Shown piece after piece: positions 1-11,666 of a stretch of DNA of 64,000 nt. A program made the position numbers and the translations under genes. The stretch comes from BD2-11 sp965221785. Lineage in GTDB: Bacteria; Gemmatimonadota; Gemmatimonadetes; Longimicrobiales; Gaopeijiaceae. The notes below the pieces were generated by a model that had not been told where the DNA came from, made no database searches, and saw only the letters and a list, made by a program, of their open reading frames with translations. Each line of letters opens with the position of its first letter. Position 1 is the stretch's first letter. The stretch is taken from the NCBI GenBank assembly GCA_965221785.1, contig CBDCSR010000003.1, positions 682,001 through 746,000 on the forward strand, written 5' to 3'.

Positions 1-48
1 ATACCGGCCCGTGTCTCCGAGCGAGCCCGAGGCGCCCCTCGGCCTCCC

Positions 49-744
49 TCAGCCTCCGCCCAGCTCCAGCACGTCGCCACTGCCCATCACCTCCACCCGC
101 GCGGCGTCCCCCACCAGCGCCCGGAACGCCTCCGGGTCCTGCACGATGGGCGGGAAGGTGTTGTAGTGGATCGGCACCACCACCGACGGCTGGATGAAGT
201 CCACGGCGATGGCCGCGTCGTCCGGGCCCATGGTGAAGTTGTCGCCGATCGGCAGCAGGGCCACGTCCACCTGTCCGCGCAGCAGCTTCATGTCCGTCAG
301 CAGCGCGGTGTCGCCGGCGTGATACACCCGTGTGCCGTCGGCGTGGAAGAGCAGCCCGCCCGGGACCGTCGTGTACGCCCCGGTGTTGTCGCCGTGCACC
401 TGACCGCCGTGCAGCGCGGGCGTCATCTTCACGCGCCCGAAGGGGAAGTTGAAGCCCCCGCCGATGTGCATCGGATGCGCGTTCTCGACCCCCTGGGTCT
501 GGGCGAAGGCCACGATCTCGAAGGTCGACACCAGGGTTGCGCCGGTCGCGTTCGCGAGCGGGATGGCGTCCGCGAAGTGATCGAAGTGCCCGTGTGAGCA
601 GAACACGTAGTCGACGTCGCCCAGATCCGCGAGGGACAGGTCGTTGGCCGGGTTCTCCTCGTACCAGGGATCGATCGAGATGCGCGTGCCGTCGCCAAGC
701 TCGAGCAGGAAGGTGGCGTGTCCGTGATACGTCAGGCTGGCCAT
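49..744 (-). CDS. UPF0173-type metal-dependent hydrolase
   Basis: This is a 231-residue metallo-beta-lactamase-fold protein of the UPF0173/YtkL type; the substrate is unknown. The metal-binding motif HGHFDH is seen with H51, H53, D55 and H56, and further fold motifs are YHAGDT and PIGDNFTMG. The start is the ATG at 744, because GGAGGT lies just upstream, inside the last codons of gcvP, and because the fold begins at once with SLTYHGHATF. The frame stays open upstream but only as antisense of gcvP. It is the last gene of a gcvH-gcvP-hydrolase run, two bases after the gcvP stop, so translational coupling is likely. No signal peptide is seen, so it is probably cytoplasmic. Confidence 0.88.
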   Translation of the reverse strand: MASLTYHGHATFLLELGDGTRISIDPWYEENPANDLSLADLGDVDYVFCSHGHFDHFADAIPLANATGATLVSTFEIVAFAQTQGVENAHPMHIGGGFNFPFGRVKMTPALHGGQVHGDNTGAYTTVPGGLLFHADGTRVYHAGDTALLTDMKLLRGQVDVALLPIGDNFTMGPDDAAIAVDFIQPSVVVPIHYNTFPPIVQDPEAFRALVGDAARVEVMGSGDVLELGGG

Positions 745-746
745 GG

Positions 747-3620
<2,874 letters not shown>

Positions 3621-3657
3621 TACTCGGGGGATCCGCGAAGCGCGGATGCTGTGCTCC

Positions 3658-4047
3658 TCACCCGTCGATGTGGGACTCGTAGTCCTCGGGGCTCATCAGG
3701 CCCTCGAGCGCGTCGTCGTCCTCCGCGCGCAGCTTGATCATCCAGCCGTCCCCGTAGGGATCACCGTTGACCAGGGCCGGATCGAGGTCGATGGCCTCGT
3801 TGATTTCAACGACCTCGCCCGCGATCGGGCAGTAGAGGTCACTGACCGCCTTCACCGCCTCGATGACGCCGAACACCTCCATCCGGTCGAAGTGCGTGCC
3901 GACTCTGGGCAGTTCCACGTACACGATGTCGCCCAGTTCCCCCTGCGCGTAGTCGGTGATGCCGACGACGTAGACGCTCTCCTCGTCGGTTTCCCCCACA
4001 TACTCGTGCTCCTCGGTGTAGTAGAGATGCTCGGGGATGTCGGACAT
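3658..4047 (-). CDS. gcvH: Glycine cleavage system H protein
   Basis: This 129-residue lipoyl carrier protein shuttles the aminomethyl and reduced lipoyl groups between the P-, T- and L-proteins. The lipoylation lysine is K66 in the motif FGVIEAVKAVSD, which matches the position in E. coli (K64). The N-terminal part EHEYVGE and the IAGEVVEINEA segment are typical. I chose the ATG at 4047, preceded by CGGAG at a normal distance. A GTG at 4062 in the same frame would add five residues and has weaker support. It is the first gene of the gcvH-gcvP-hydrolase operon, with a predicted promoter about 40 bases upstream. The short leader leaves no room for a glycine riboswitch. Confidence 0.96.
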   Translation of the reverse strand: MSDIPEHLYYTEEHEYVGETDEESVYVVGITDYAQGELGDIVYVELPRVGTHFDRMEVFGVIEAVKAVSDLYCPIAGEVVEINEAIDLDPALVNGDPYGDGWMIKLRAEDDDALEGLMSPEDYESHIDG

Positions 4048-4093
4048 GGGTGCTCCGGGCACAGGAGTGATCAGGGGAGGATTTCGGTTCGGG

Positions 4094-4123
4094 ACTATAG
4101 AAAGCGCGTTCCTTGCGCGTCAA
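4094..4123 (-). promoter_or_regulatory. Predicted sigma70-type promoter of gcvH
   Basis: Reading the minus strand, a -35 box TTGACG (4123-4118) and a -10 box TATAGT (4099-4094) are separated by 18 bases. Each matches the consensus at five of six positions. The implied start of transcription near 4087 gives a leader of about 40 bases before gcvH. No operator or riboswitch is visible. Confidence 0.5.
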
Positions 4124-4319
4124 CCCCGATACCCACCCCCCGGCGGAGAAGCCGGATCGGGTCCCGGGCTCAGCGTTCCACGCGGGAACGCCGGGCGCCC
4201 CCGGGGGGTTGTACGGCGCGCCGCGCGCGCGTGATGTTCGCGCCGCCGCCCCGGGGATCGGGAGGCGGTCCACGGGTCGGTCCATTCTTCGGCTTCCAGC
4301 GCAGGAGACGGAGTTTCTC

Positions 4320-5501
4320 ATGCAGGCAGGGTTCCCGGACGGAATGCGCAGCCCGCTGACATCCCTTGGCGAGGAGGAACGTTTCTTTCAGCAGGCGGTG
4401 CGGGACTTCGCGCGGAGCGAGATCGCACCCAGGGCAGCCGCCATGGATGAGAAGGAGGCCATGGATCCGGCGCTGATCCGCAAGCTGTTCGAGCTCGGCC
4501 TCATGGGGGTGGAGATTCCCGAACGCTTCGGGGGAGCGGGCAGCTCGTTCTTTGCGGCGGTGCTCGTCGTCGAGGAGCTCTCCGCCGTGGACCCCGCCGT
4601 GGCCGTGCTGGTGGACGTGCAGAACACCCTCGTCATCAACGCGCTCCTCCGCTACGGAACCGAGGAGCAGCAGCGCCGCCATCTGCCGCGCCTTTCCTCC
4701 GACACGGTCGGCGCCTACGCGCTTTCGGAGGCCGGAAGCGGGTCCGACGCCTTCGCCCTTCGATGCACTGCGGTGCGCGCGGGCAACGACTGGATTCTGA
4801 ACGGCCAGAAGCTCTGGATCACCAACGGAGCCGAAGCCGGGCTCTACATCGTCTTCGCCAACGTTGATCCGGAATCGGGCTACCGCGGCATCACCGCGTT
4901 TCTGGTGGACAGGAACACCCCGGGTCTCTCCATCGGCAGGAGGGAGCAGAAGCTGGGGATTCGGGCGTCATCGACGACCGAGGTGGTGCTGGACGGTTGC
5001 CGGGTTCCCGGCGGGAATCTGCTGGGCGAGGTCGGTCTCGGGTACAGGATCGCGATCGCCACCCTCAACGAGGGGCGCATCGGCATCGGAGCCCAGATGG
5101 TGGGGCTGGCGCAGGGCGCCCTCGACCACACGCTCCGCTATACCCGGCAGCGGCAGCAGTTCGGCCGCTCCGTCTCCGAGTTTCAGGGGGTTCAGTTTCA
5201 GCTCGCGCAGATGGCCACCGACGTGGAAGCGGCGCGCCTGCTCGTGTACAATGCGGCGCGCCTGCGCGACGGCGGATTCCCCTACATCCGTCAGGCGGCG
5301 ATGGCCAAGCTCTTCGCATCACAGGCGGCCCAGAGGGTGGCCTCGGAGTGCGTGGATCTGCACGGTGGATACGGCTTCACCAGCGAGTACCCGGTCGCGA
5401 AATTCTATCGCGACGCCAAGATCGGAACCATTTACGAAGGGACGACCAACATGCAGCTTCAGACGATCGCGAAGCTGTTGCTGCGAGAGGCGGGGGCCTG
5501 A
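4320..5501 (+). CDS. Acyl-CoA dehydrogenase
   Basis: This is a 393-residue FAD-dependent acyl-CoA dehydrogenase that introduces the alpha-beta double bond into an acyl-CoA and passes electrons to ETF. The three-domain family layout is visible: N-terminal helices, the beta domain with LWITNGAEAG, and the C-terminal helices with the catalytic glutamate E373 in IYEGTTNMQLQ, the location used by short-chain and butyryl-CoA types. The start is the ATG at 4320, with GGAG six bases upstream; the frame is open further upstream without a better start. Chain-length specificity cannot be read from the sequence. The ETF-quinone oxidoreductase at 32.4-34.1 kb would receive its electrons through ETF, whose genes are not in the window. 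Confidence 0.95.
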   Translation: MQAGFPDGMRSPLTSLGEEERFFQQAVRDFARSEIAPRAAAMDEKEAMDPALIRKLFELGLMGVEIPERFGGAGSSFFAAVLVVEELSAVDPAVAVLVDVQNTLVINALLRYGTEEQQRRHLPRLSSDTVGAYALSEAGSGSDAFALRCTAVRAGNDWILNGQKLWITNGAEAGLYIVFANVDPESGYRGITAFLVDRNTPGLSIGRREQKLGIRASSTTEVVLDGCRVPGGNLLGEVGLGYRIAIATLNEGRIGIGAQMVGLAQGALDHTLRYTRQRQQFGRSVSEFQGVQFQLAQMATDVEAARLLVYNAARLRDGGFPYIRQAAMAKLFASQAAQRVASECVDLHGGYGFTSEYPVAKFYRDAKIGTIYEGTTNMQLQTIAKLLLREAGA

Positions 5502-5567
5502 CAGCGGGCGGATTCTTCCAGGGGCTGCTACCTTCCAGAGGTCGACCCACGACATCGAGGCGAGAAC

Positions 5568-5801
5568 ATGTTCGGTCCAGACCTGGTCTTTGTGGCGCTG
5601 CCCCTGCTGCTGGGATTCAACGAGATCCTTCTGGCGCTGGGCCTCCTGGTCCTCTTCTTCGGAGGCCGCAAGATTCCCGAGTTCGCCCGCGGGGTGGGCA
5701 CGGGCATCAAGAACTTCAAGCGTGGTCTCAAGGAAGGGCAGGCGGATGAGTTGCCCCAGCTCCCCGAGGCGCCCGAGGAAGAAGTAGCCCCCGAATCCTG
5801 A
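5568..5801 (+). CDS. tatA: Twin-arginine translocase subunit TatA/TatE family
   Basis: This 77-residue protein has one transmembrane helix (about residues 14-33) followed by the FGGRKIPEFARGVG hinge and an amphipathic helix, then an acidic tail rich in glutamate and proline. This is the TatA/TatE layout: pore-forming component of the Tat system, which exports folded proteins. The N-terminus before the helix is about ten residues longer than in E. coli TatA. tatB and tatC are not adjacent. A likely client in this window is ActB, which has an RRDFLR twin-arginine motif. Confidence 0.9.
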   Translation: MFGPDLVFVALPLLLGFNEILLALGLLVLFFGGRKIPEFARGVGTGIKNFKRGLKEGQADELPQLPEAPEEEVAPES

Positions 5802-5836
5802 AGGCCCGTGGACGAACTCCGCCCGGCATTCGAGCG

Positions 5837-6730
5837 GTGCTGCATCCGCGCTGGACCGCGTCGCTGACCCGCCCCATGCAGGGAGATGTGCCGGCGGAGG
5901 CTTCTCCGCTCTCCAACGTGGTGGTCGTGCTGCACGAGCCGCAGAACGTAGTGAACATCGCGGGCACGGTGCGGGCGATGATGAACATGGGGCTCAACCG
6001 GCTGCGACTGGTTCGTCCCGCCGAATTCGACGCCTGGCGCATCACCGGGATCGCCCACCGCAGCGACCACCTGGTCGAGCGCACCGAGATCCACGACACG
6101 CTGGCCGACGCCCTGGCCGACACCACCTTCGTGCTCGGCACCACGGCGCGCGCCCGCACCGCCCACCGCAACTACGGGCGGCCGCGCGAGCTGGCAGCCC
6201 AGGTGGTGGAGCGCGCTTCCCGGGACACGGTGGCGGTGCTCTTCGGGCGCGAGGACCGCGGCCTCTCCAACCAGGCGCTGGACCTGTGCAACCGGGTGGC
6301 GATCGTTCCCACGCTCCCCGAGTACAAGAGCCTCAACCTGGCCCAGGCCGTGCTGATCCTGGCATACGAGATCTTCCTGGCGGCGCACGACCCGTCGGAG
6401 TTGCCCCGGGGACGGCGCGCGACCGAACCCGCCAGCAGCGCCGAACTGGAGGAGACCTACGCGGTCCTCGAACGCGGCCTCGACCGCATCGCCTTCTTCA
6501 CCCGCCGCGCGCCCGAAGGGGTGATGCGCACGCTGCGCACGATCATCGCGCGCGCCGAGCCGGACACCCAGGAAGCGGGAATCCTGCGGGCCGTCGGGTA
6601 CGAGATCAGGCGATACGCCAAGCGCGCGGAAGGATTGGGGGGCAGGCGCGACGGAGCCGAATCCATCGACGGGGCCGAACCCGCCGACGAGTCCGAGGCG
6701 CCCGCGGCACCGTCGCGGCAGGCCGGCTGA
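5837..6730 (+). CDS. SPOUT RNA methyltransferase, TrmJ/LasT type
   Basis: This SpoU/TrmH-superfamily 2'-O-methyltransferase most resembles TrmJ, which methylates ribose 32 in tRNA using SAM. The SAM-binding trefoil-knot motifs are seen: the N-terminal NVVNIAGTVRAMMNMG segment, the FGREDRGLSNQ motif and the SLNLAQAV motif. The C-terminal domain after about residue 190 is helical and rich in arginine, as in TrmJ. The start is uncertain: the GTG at 5837 gives 297 residues, while the ATG at 5876 gives 284 and lies close to the first conserved strand. Neither has a clear ribosome-binding site. It lies 35 bases after tatA and is probably co-transcribed with it. The exact tRNA target is inferred from family only. 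Confidence 0.88.
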   Translation: MLHPRWTASLTRPMQGDVPAEASPLSNVVVVLHEPQNVVNIAGTVRAMMNMGLNRLRLVRPAEFDAWRITGIAHRSDHLVERTEIHDTLADALADTTFVLGTTARARTAHRNYGRPRELAAQVVERASRDTVAVLFGREDRGLSNQALDLCNRVAIVPTLPEYKSLNLAQAVLILAYEIFLAAHDPSELPRGRRATEPASSAELEETYAVLERGLDRIAFFTRRAPEGVMRTLRTIIARAEPDTQEAGILRAVGYEIRRYAKRAEGLGGRRDGAESIDGAEPADESEAPAAPSRQAG

Positions 6731-6749
6731 CACACCCCTTCCTGCGAAC

Positions 6750-6768
6750 CGGGACCCGATCGGTCCCG
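6750..6768 (+). terminator. Candidate terminator hairpin after the TrmJ-like gene
   Basis: A perfect 7-base-pair stem, CGGGACC pairing with GGTCCCG around a five-base loop, lies 20 bases after the stop codon and is followed by a weak pyrimidine stretch. There is no real T run, so intrinsic termination is only a possibility. Confidence 0.35.
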
Positions 6769-6785
6769 ATCTTCCATTCCTGCCC

Positions 6786-7739
6786 ATGGGGCGTTGCGAT
6801 AGCCTCATGGGTCGCCCGTCCGTCCACACTCCGCGCGGGATCTCGCTCTTGGCACATCCCTCCGGGCCCGAGGCGTATTCGGACGAACGCTCGAAGCGGA
6901 AACCGGCCCGGGCCCCTCGCCGGAAGCGCAGGACGAGCCCCGGAATCCACTGCCGTCTCGACGCTCGCTACGTTCGGGAGCTGGAGTTGAGGCTGCGCCG
7001 GATGGAGCGGATCGCGGAAGTCAATCGGCGCCTGGCACTGACCGATCCGCTGACCGGTCTTCCGAATCGCCGCCATCTGGAGCGCTATCTGGACCGGGTC
7101 CTGGCCCGCGGTGTCCTCGCGGCTTCCCACCAAACCCGTTCTCGCCTTCGCCCGTTCTCGCTGGTTCTCTTCGACGTGGACGACTTCAAGCGCTTCAACG
7201 ATCGCCACGGGTACCCTGAGGGCGACCGGGTGCTGGCCGCGGTGGCCACCGTGTTCTCAAGGGCCTCGGCCAACGCCTCGAGGCATCAATCGCGCGGGTT
7301 CCCCTGCCGGCCCGAGTCGCGCCACCGGCCGCGCGGCCGTGTGGGTTCCATACCTGATCCGCCATTTGCAGCCCGGCTGGGCGGCGACGAGTTCGTCGTC
7401 ATCTTCGCGGATATGAGGGCCGGCCGGGTTCGCGCCGCTGCAGAGCGCATCGCGCGGGCGGTCGCGCGGCATCCGTTGCTCTCGCCGCACGGCGTTACGG
7501 TCAGCTTTGGTCTCGCCGCCCTGTGGCGCTGGCAGGACGCCCTTGCGGCAGCGGACCGGGATCTCCGTCGTCGTCGCGCGGCCGCCCGCTCCCGGCGGAC
7601 CGGGGCTTTCGGTACCTTTGGGCGCAAGTGCTCGGCGCGCGCGGGCTTCGCCGCCCCCCGCGGAGTACCGACTCCCCGCCGCGCCCCGTCCGATCTCCGC
7701 CATGAACGCAACCCATCCGACTCCCATCGAACTCGGTGA
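6786..7739 (+). CDS. GGDEF-domain protein with unusual insertion
   Basis: This is a diguanylate cyclase-type protein. The GGDEF domain starts at LTDPLTGLPNRRHLE, includes FDVDDFKRFND with the metal and substrate residues, and has an intact LGGDEF motif. Two things are odd. About 35 arginine- and proline-rich residues are inserted between the helix before the active site and the GGDEF strand. The usual inhibitory RxxD site just before GGDEF is missing. The last 60 or so residues are low-complexity and run 38 bases into hisN, which suggests readthrough past an ancestral stop or a damaged 3' end. The N-terminal 70 residues are basic and show no sensor domain. c-di-GMP synthesis is possible but the gene may be decaying. 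Confidence 0.7.
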   Translation: MGRCDSLMGRPSVHTPRGISLLAHPSGPEAYSDERSKRKPARAPRRKRRTSPGIHCRLDARYVRELELRLRRMERIAEVNRRLALTDPLTGLPNRRHLERYLDRVLARGVLAASHQTRSRLRPFSLVLFDVDDFKRFNDRHGYPEGDRVLAAVATVFSRASANASRHQSRGFPCRPESRHRPRGRVGSIPDPPFAARLGGDEFVVIFADMRAGRVRAAAERIARAVARHPLLSPHGVTVSFGLAALWRWQDALAAADRDLRRRRAAARSRRTGAFGTFGRKCSARAGFAAPRGVPTPRRAPSDLRHERNPSDSHRTR

Positions 7740-8496
7740 CCTGGCGCGCACGGCCGAAGGGTTTGCGCGCGCCGCCGGAGAGGTCGCCCTGGGGTACTTC
7801 GGCGCTCGGATCGAGGTCGAAACCAAGGCCGACGACACCCCGGTCACCATCGCAGACCGGGAAGCCGAGAGCCTGCTGCGCGCGGAGATCCTGCGGCGCT
7901 ACCCGGACCACGGCATTGTCGGCGAGGAGCACGGCGAAGTGCAACCCGGAGCTCCCGTGCGGTGGATTCTCGATCCGATCGACGGCACGAAGTCGTTCGT
8001 TCACGGGGTTCCGCTGTGGGGCGTCCTGATCGGCATCGAGGTGGAGGGGGAGCCCGTGGTCGGGGTCGTCCACCTCCCCGCGCTCGGGGAAACGGTGACG
8101 GCCGCCAAGGGTCTGGGAGCCCGCTGGAACGGCGAGCCCTGCTCGGTCTCCACCGAGAGCCGGCTGGACCGGAGCCTCGTGCTCACCACCGACGAGGCGG
8201 CCTTTCACGGTCACTCCGGCGAAGCGGGCTGGCGGGCCCTGGCCGCCGCCGCCCGCGTGACGCGAAGCTGGGGCGATTGCTACGGCCACGTCCTGGTGGC
8301 CACGGGCAGGGCTCAGGTCATGGTGGACCCGGTGTTCGCCTCCTGGGATGCGGCGCCCCTGCTGACCATCGTCACGGAGGCGGGAGGGTGCTTCACGGAC
8401 GTGTCGGGCGATCCCACCATCCACGGCGGCTCGGGAGTATCCAGCAATCCGGCACTCCACCCGCGGGTGCTGAAGTTGCTGGCCGGGGACCTGTAG
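7702..8496 (+). CDS. hisN: Inositol monophosphatase family, histidinol-phosphatase type
   Basis: This 264-residue magnesium-dependent phosphatase carries the family motifs: GEEHGE around residue 75, DPIDGTKSFVHG (metal ligands D91 and D94) and WDAAPLLTIVTEAGG near the C-terminus. The combination DGTKSF.HG.P.WG is typical of the HisN histidinol-phosphatase branch, which removes phosphate from histidinol phosphate in histidine synthesis; inositol monophosphatase or another sugar-phosphate substrate remains possible. The start is the ATG at 7702, which fits the normal N-terminus of the family; the frame is open upstream only where it overlaps the GGDEF gene. No other his genes are nearby. Confidence 0.85.
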   Translation: MNATHPTPIELGDLARTAEGFARAAGEVALGYFGARIEVETKADDTPVTIADREAESLLRAEILRRYPDHGIVGEEHGEVQPGAPVRWILDPIDGTKSFVHGVPLWGVLIGIEVEGEPVVGVVHLPALGETVTAAKGLGARWNGEPCSVSTESRLDRSLVLTTDEAAFHGHSGEAGWRALAAAARVTRSWGDCYGHVLVATGRAQVMVDPVFASWDAAPLLTIVTEAGGCFTDVSGDPTIHGGSGVSSNPALHPRVLKLLAGDL

Positions 8497-8532
8497 CGCC
8501 GACGGGCGCCGACTGCCGCTCCAGCGGTCTCT

Positions 8533-9693
8533 TCAGAAGCTCCCTTCGCTCATTCGTACGCCCTGGAGCGTCAGGATCGTCTCTCCGAACTCCTCCAGCC
8601 GAAGCGCCACGAAGGTGGAATCGGACACGAACGCAACCGGAACCACAGGCGCATCGAACGTGCCCTCGTACCCCCCGGAAGCATCGAAGACATCAACGGC
8701 GTGGGGCGAGATCCCATCCAGGGTGCGGGTGACCCAGAGCCGCCCTCCGGGGGCGGCAGTCACGCTCATGACGGGCGGGATCCGCTCCTCGTATCCGAGC
8801 GCGGTCACGATGTCCACCGCCTCCAGGCCGGACTGGCGCATGAAGGCGGCGTATAGGCCCGGACCCGACTCGATTTTCCTGACGGCCAGTTCCTGCGTCA
8901 CTTCGATGGCATCCACCGAGCGTCTGAAACTCAGCGCCAGCGCGCCACCGACGCTCTTGTCGATACGGTACTCGGGCCCGTTCAGAAAGAAGATGGAGTC
9001 TCCCCGGTTCGTCCAGACGACGGTGGGGATAAAAACCCTGGAGGCTGGAATGGACCCGGCGCCCAACTCCATGATGGCCAACTCTTCCGTGACTTCGTGC
9101 AACGTCGTGGTGGCGCCTTCCCTGTGGACGACCAGGTGCCGCTCGAAGGCCATTCCCGCTGCCGTGACCGTCACCGTCGCGAGCCAGTCGGTTCCCACCG
9201 CGAACCCGGGGCCCCCGTAGTCCAGATCCGGACGCTCTTCGGCCAGGAAATCCCCTCCGCTCGACCAGCGACTGAGGATGCGGCGGCGGTTGTCCCACAC
9301 GACAAGCGATCCGGAGGGATCGATGGAAACCGCGGCGGGATCGCGAAACTCTCCGGGCCCGTCCCCCGAGCGCCCCAGGGTGCCCACGTACATTCCCGAG
9401 GGTTCGAACACGACGACCCGGTCATTGGGTCGATCCGCCACGAAAACCCGCCCCGTCGCTTCATCGACCGTGACCCCCTGGGACACAACCGTGAGCGCGC
9501 TGTCGGGAGGTATGAGATCGGCCAGCCGCGTGACCTCGACATCCAGCGGCCGGTCGGGTCCGGGGTTCTCGATGATGGTCACGCCGGCGGAGTCGTAAAC
9601 GGCCGATGTGCCGCCGTCGCGCTCCCCGGTTGCGCACGAAGTTGCGGCCACCACGGCCAGCGCGACCGACATCTTCATCGAAACTGTTCGCAT
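8533..9693 (-). CDS. Six-bladed beta-propeller lipoprotein
   Basis: This 386-residue secreted protein has an N-terminal hydrophobic segment ending in a weak lipobox (AATSC, Cys near residue 20). Its blade-like repeats resemble NHL repeats, for example VFVADRPNDRVVVFEPSG, SLVVWDNRRRILSRW and LWVTRTLDGISPHAVDVFD. The signature GTLGRSGDGPGEFRDPA is characteristic of six-bladed propeller proteins common in Gemmatimonadota and Bacteroidota. A second member lies at 31.1-32.4 kb. A later ATG at 9678 is an alternative start. It follows actF by 34 bases on the same strand and may be read from the act transcript, but no functional link can be shown. Ligand and role are unknown. Confidence 0.8.
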   Translation of the reverse strand: MRTVSMKMSVALAVVAATSCATGERDGGTSAVYDSAGVTIIENPGPDRPLDVEVTRLADLIPPDSALTVVSQGVTVDEATGRVFVADRPNDRVVVFEPSGMYVGTLGRSGDGPGEFRDPAAVSIDPSGSLVVWDNRRRILSRWSSGGDFLAEERPDLDYGGPGFAVGTDWLATVTVTAAGMAFERHLVVHREGATTTLHEVTEELAIMELGAGSIPASRVFIPTVVWTNRGDSIFFLNGPEYRIDKSVGGALALSFRRSVDAIEVTQELAVRKIESGPGLYAAFMRQSGLEAVDIVTALGYEERIPPVMSVTAAPGGRLWVTRTLDGISPHAVDVFDASGGYEGTFDAPVVPVAFVSDSTFVALRLEEFGETILTLQGVRMSEGSF

Positions 9694-9727
9694 GTCGCAG
9701 CCCGGCGACTCGCGAAAGGCGGGTCGG

Positions 9728-11026
9728 CTAACGGACTCCGGCTTCCTCCCGCGTCACCTCCAGATCGACCATCTCCAGCTGCTCCGGCGGCTGCCAGACC
9801 TGCACCACCGGAAACGTGCTCAGGAACCAGCGAAGGCTCCAGAGCAGCGGACCCAGGAAAACCAGCGTCACCAGTCCCTCCCAGAGCCCGATGGTCGGTC
9901 CATCGAGCCGCAGCGAGGGCGCGATCAGCAGATGGTGCTCCAGCCAGAGCCCCGCGAGAATGACGCAGATGAAGCTGCCGAGAATGACCGGGTTCATCTT
10001 GGGCCGGCGCCCGATGAGTCCGGCGAAGGGGATCACGAAGCACATCAGCACCAGCGCGAGCGAGAACGGTCCCCAGGTCTCGCCTGTCCGGTGTATGACC
10101 CACGCCTGTTCCCACGGCAACTTGCCGTACCAGATGACGATGTACTGGGCGAAGAAGATGTAGGTCCAGAACACGCAGAAGGCGAAGGTCAGCTTGCCCA
10201 GATCGTGCATCTGCTGCAGGCCCATCAGGCGATTCAGATCCGCGTGCCGGCGCTTCAGCAGCACGACGATCAGGGCGGTGGAGGCGATGCCGCCCCAGAA
10301 ACCGCCCATGAAGTACCAGGCGCCGAAGATGGTCGAGAACCAGTGGGGTTCGAGCGACATGGCGAAGTCGTAGACCACCATGCTCATCACGGCGGCGTAG
10401 ACCAGGATGAAGGCGGGGGCCAGACGGCCCATGCGGCGGGCGCTCGCGGCTTCCTCGGCTTCCTGCCCCATCCAGTCCGAGGTAAGGGTGGCGCGCCAGC
10501 GCTTGCGCCCCGCATCACCATCGCCTTCAACCAGCCCCATGTCCGGACGCACGGCCAGGTAGGCCCCGTAGAGGCTCAGCCCGATGAGGAGCAGCAATCC
10601 GGCGACATTGCGGGCAACCAGGAACGGGATGTTCAGATACGCGGCCTTCGCCTGCACGATGGGATCGCTCTCCATCGCCTCGATCCAGGGGAAGTACGAC
10701 TCCCGGAGCCCCAGCATGGGGAGGAACAGGATGAACGCGATCGGCAGGTAGGCCGCGAAGGCGAGGCTCACGCGGCGCACCGACCAGTTCCATTTGGCCT
10801 TCACGATGGTGGTCACCGCGCACAGGAGCATCGCGCCCTCGGCGACGGCGAAGAAGAAGAGCCAGTTGGCCGAGTAGGCCTGCTCGGCGCGCGCGGGATC
10901 GGCGGCCCGCAGCACGAAGAGCGAGATCACGCCGACCAGGAAGAGAGCCCCGCAGAACATCGAGAAGCCCCGCGAGCGCTCCAGGTGGCGCACCGGGATG
11001 TCGGCCGGGACGTGGATGTGGGCCAT
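9728..11026 (-). CDS. actF: Alternative complex III subunit ActF
   Basis: This 432-residue integral membrane protein has about ten transmembrane helices and belongs to the ActF family (quinol:cytochrome c oxidoreductase, second quinone-type membrane subunit, related to NrfD/PsrC). Seen features are the N-terminal cytoplasmic stretch, SLEPHWFSTIFGAWYFMGG in the central helices, and the C-terminal tail after WRSLRWFLSTFP-like helix end. In known ACIII, ActF packs against ActC and lacks its own metal centre. It is the last of the six act genes, four bases after actE, in the order A-B-C-D-E-F used in most genomes. Confidence 0.94.
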   Translation of the reverse strand: MAHIHVPADIPVRHLERSRGFSMFCGALFLVGVISLFVLRAADPARAEQAYSANWLFFFAVAEGAMLLCAVTTIVKAKWNWSVRRVSLAFAAYLPIAFILFLPMLGLRESYFPWIEAMESDPIVQAKAAYLNIPFLVARNVAGLLLLIGLSLYGAYLAVRPDMGLVEGDGDAGRKRWRATLTSDWMGQEAEEAASARRMGRLAPAFILVYAAVMSMVVYDFAMSLEPHWFSTIFGAWYFMGGFWGGIASTALIVVLLKRRHADLNRLMGLQQMHDLGKLTFAFCVFWTYIFFAQYIVIWYGKLPWEQAWVIHRTGETWGPFSLALVLMCFVIPFAGLIGRRPKMNPVILGSFICVILAGLWLEHHLLIAPSLRLDGPTIGLWEGLVTLVFLGPLLWSLRWFLSTFPVVQVWQPPEQLEMVDLEVTREEAGVR

Positions 11027-11030
11027 GCCG

Positions 11031-11666
11031 CTATTCCCCCGGAGGCGCGTTGCCCGCCTGCGCCTGCAGCTGGCGGACGTAGTTGACGATGTGCCACCGG
11101 TCGTAGTGCGGAATCTGGTGCCCGTACGCAGGCATCAGGGCGCGGCCCACCCGGATGACCCCGTAGATGTAGCCGTCCGGGCGCATGGCCGTAATCGCGC
11201 TCGAGAGGTTGTAGACCGGGAGCACGGGATGCACCGGGGTGAGGGCGGCGTTGGCGCCGACGCCGTCCACGCCGTGGCACGGGGCGCAGAACCGGTTGTA
11301 AAGCCTCTCGCCTTCCGCCAGCGATGCCGCGTCGGCTTCCACGGGGTTCACCATCTCCATGACCACCGGGGCTTCGGCGGCCACCTCCGTCGCCGTGAAG
11401 AACGGCGGCATCTCGGCCGACGGGTCCGGCTGCCCGATGGAGATCCGGTCCGGACCGGCGGAGAAGTTGCCGGCCGAGAAGGGCACCGAGCCCTCCGGTG
11501 GCAGCAGCGTGTTCTCGTAGGGGTCGAACGAGCGCTGGTCGCGCATGCTGCGCCCGAAGATCTGCACCATGAGGTCGTCGAAGGGCGAGCACGCGCTCAC
11601 GAGCCCGGCCAGCAAGGCGGCCGCGACGAAGCGGACGGGGGTGCGCGAACGAGGTCGGTCAGCCAT
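11031..11666 (-). CDS. actE: Alternative complex III cytochrome c subunit ActE
   Basis: This 211-residue monohaem cytochrome c lipoprotein has a signal peptide ending in LAGLVSAC, with the lipid-attachment cysteine at C26. The haem site is CAPCH at 125-129, and the likely methionine ligand lies in the segment RALMPAYG. In ACIII, ActE takes electrons from the complex and passes them to an oxidase or soluble carrier. Its start overlaps the end of actD by eight bases, pointing to coupled translation. The long linker between anchor and haem domain (residues 27-115) is typical of membrane-tethered carriers. Confidence 0.94.
   Translation of the reverse strand: MADRPRSRTPVRFVAAALLAGLVSACSPFDDLMVQIFGRSMRDQRSFDPYENTLLPPEGSVPFSAGNFSAGPDRISIGQPDPSAEMPPFFTATEVAAEAPVVMEMVNPVEADAASLAEGERLYNRFCAPCHGVDGVGANAALTPVHPVLPVYNLSSAITAMRPDGYIYGVIRVGRALMPAYGHQIPHYDRWHIVNYVRQLQAQAGNAPPGE

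Noticed and set aside
4048..4319. Glycine riboswitch upstream of gcvH
   Set aside because: The predicted leader is only about 40 bases, and no tandem aptamer-like structure is visible.
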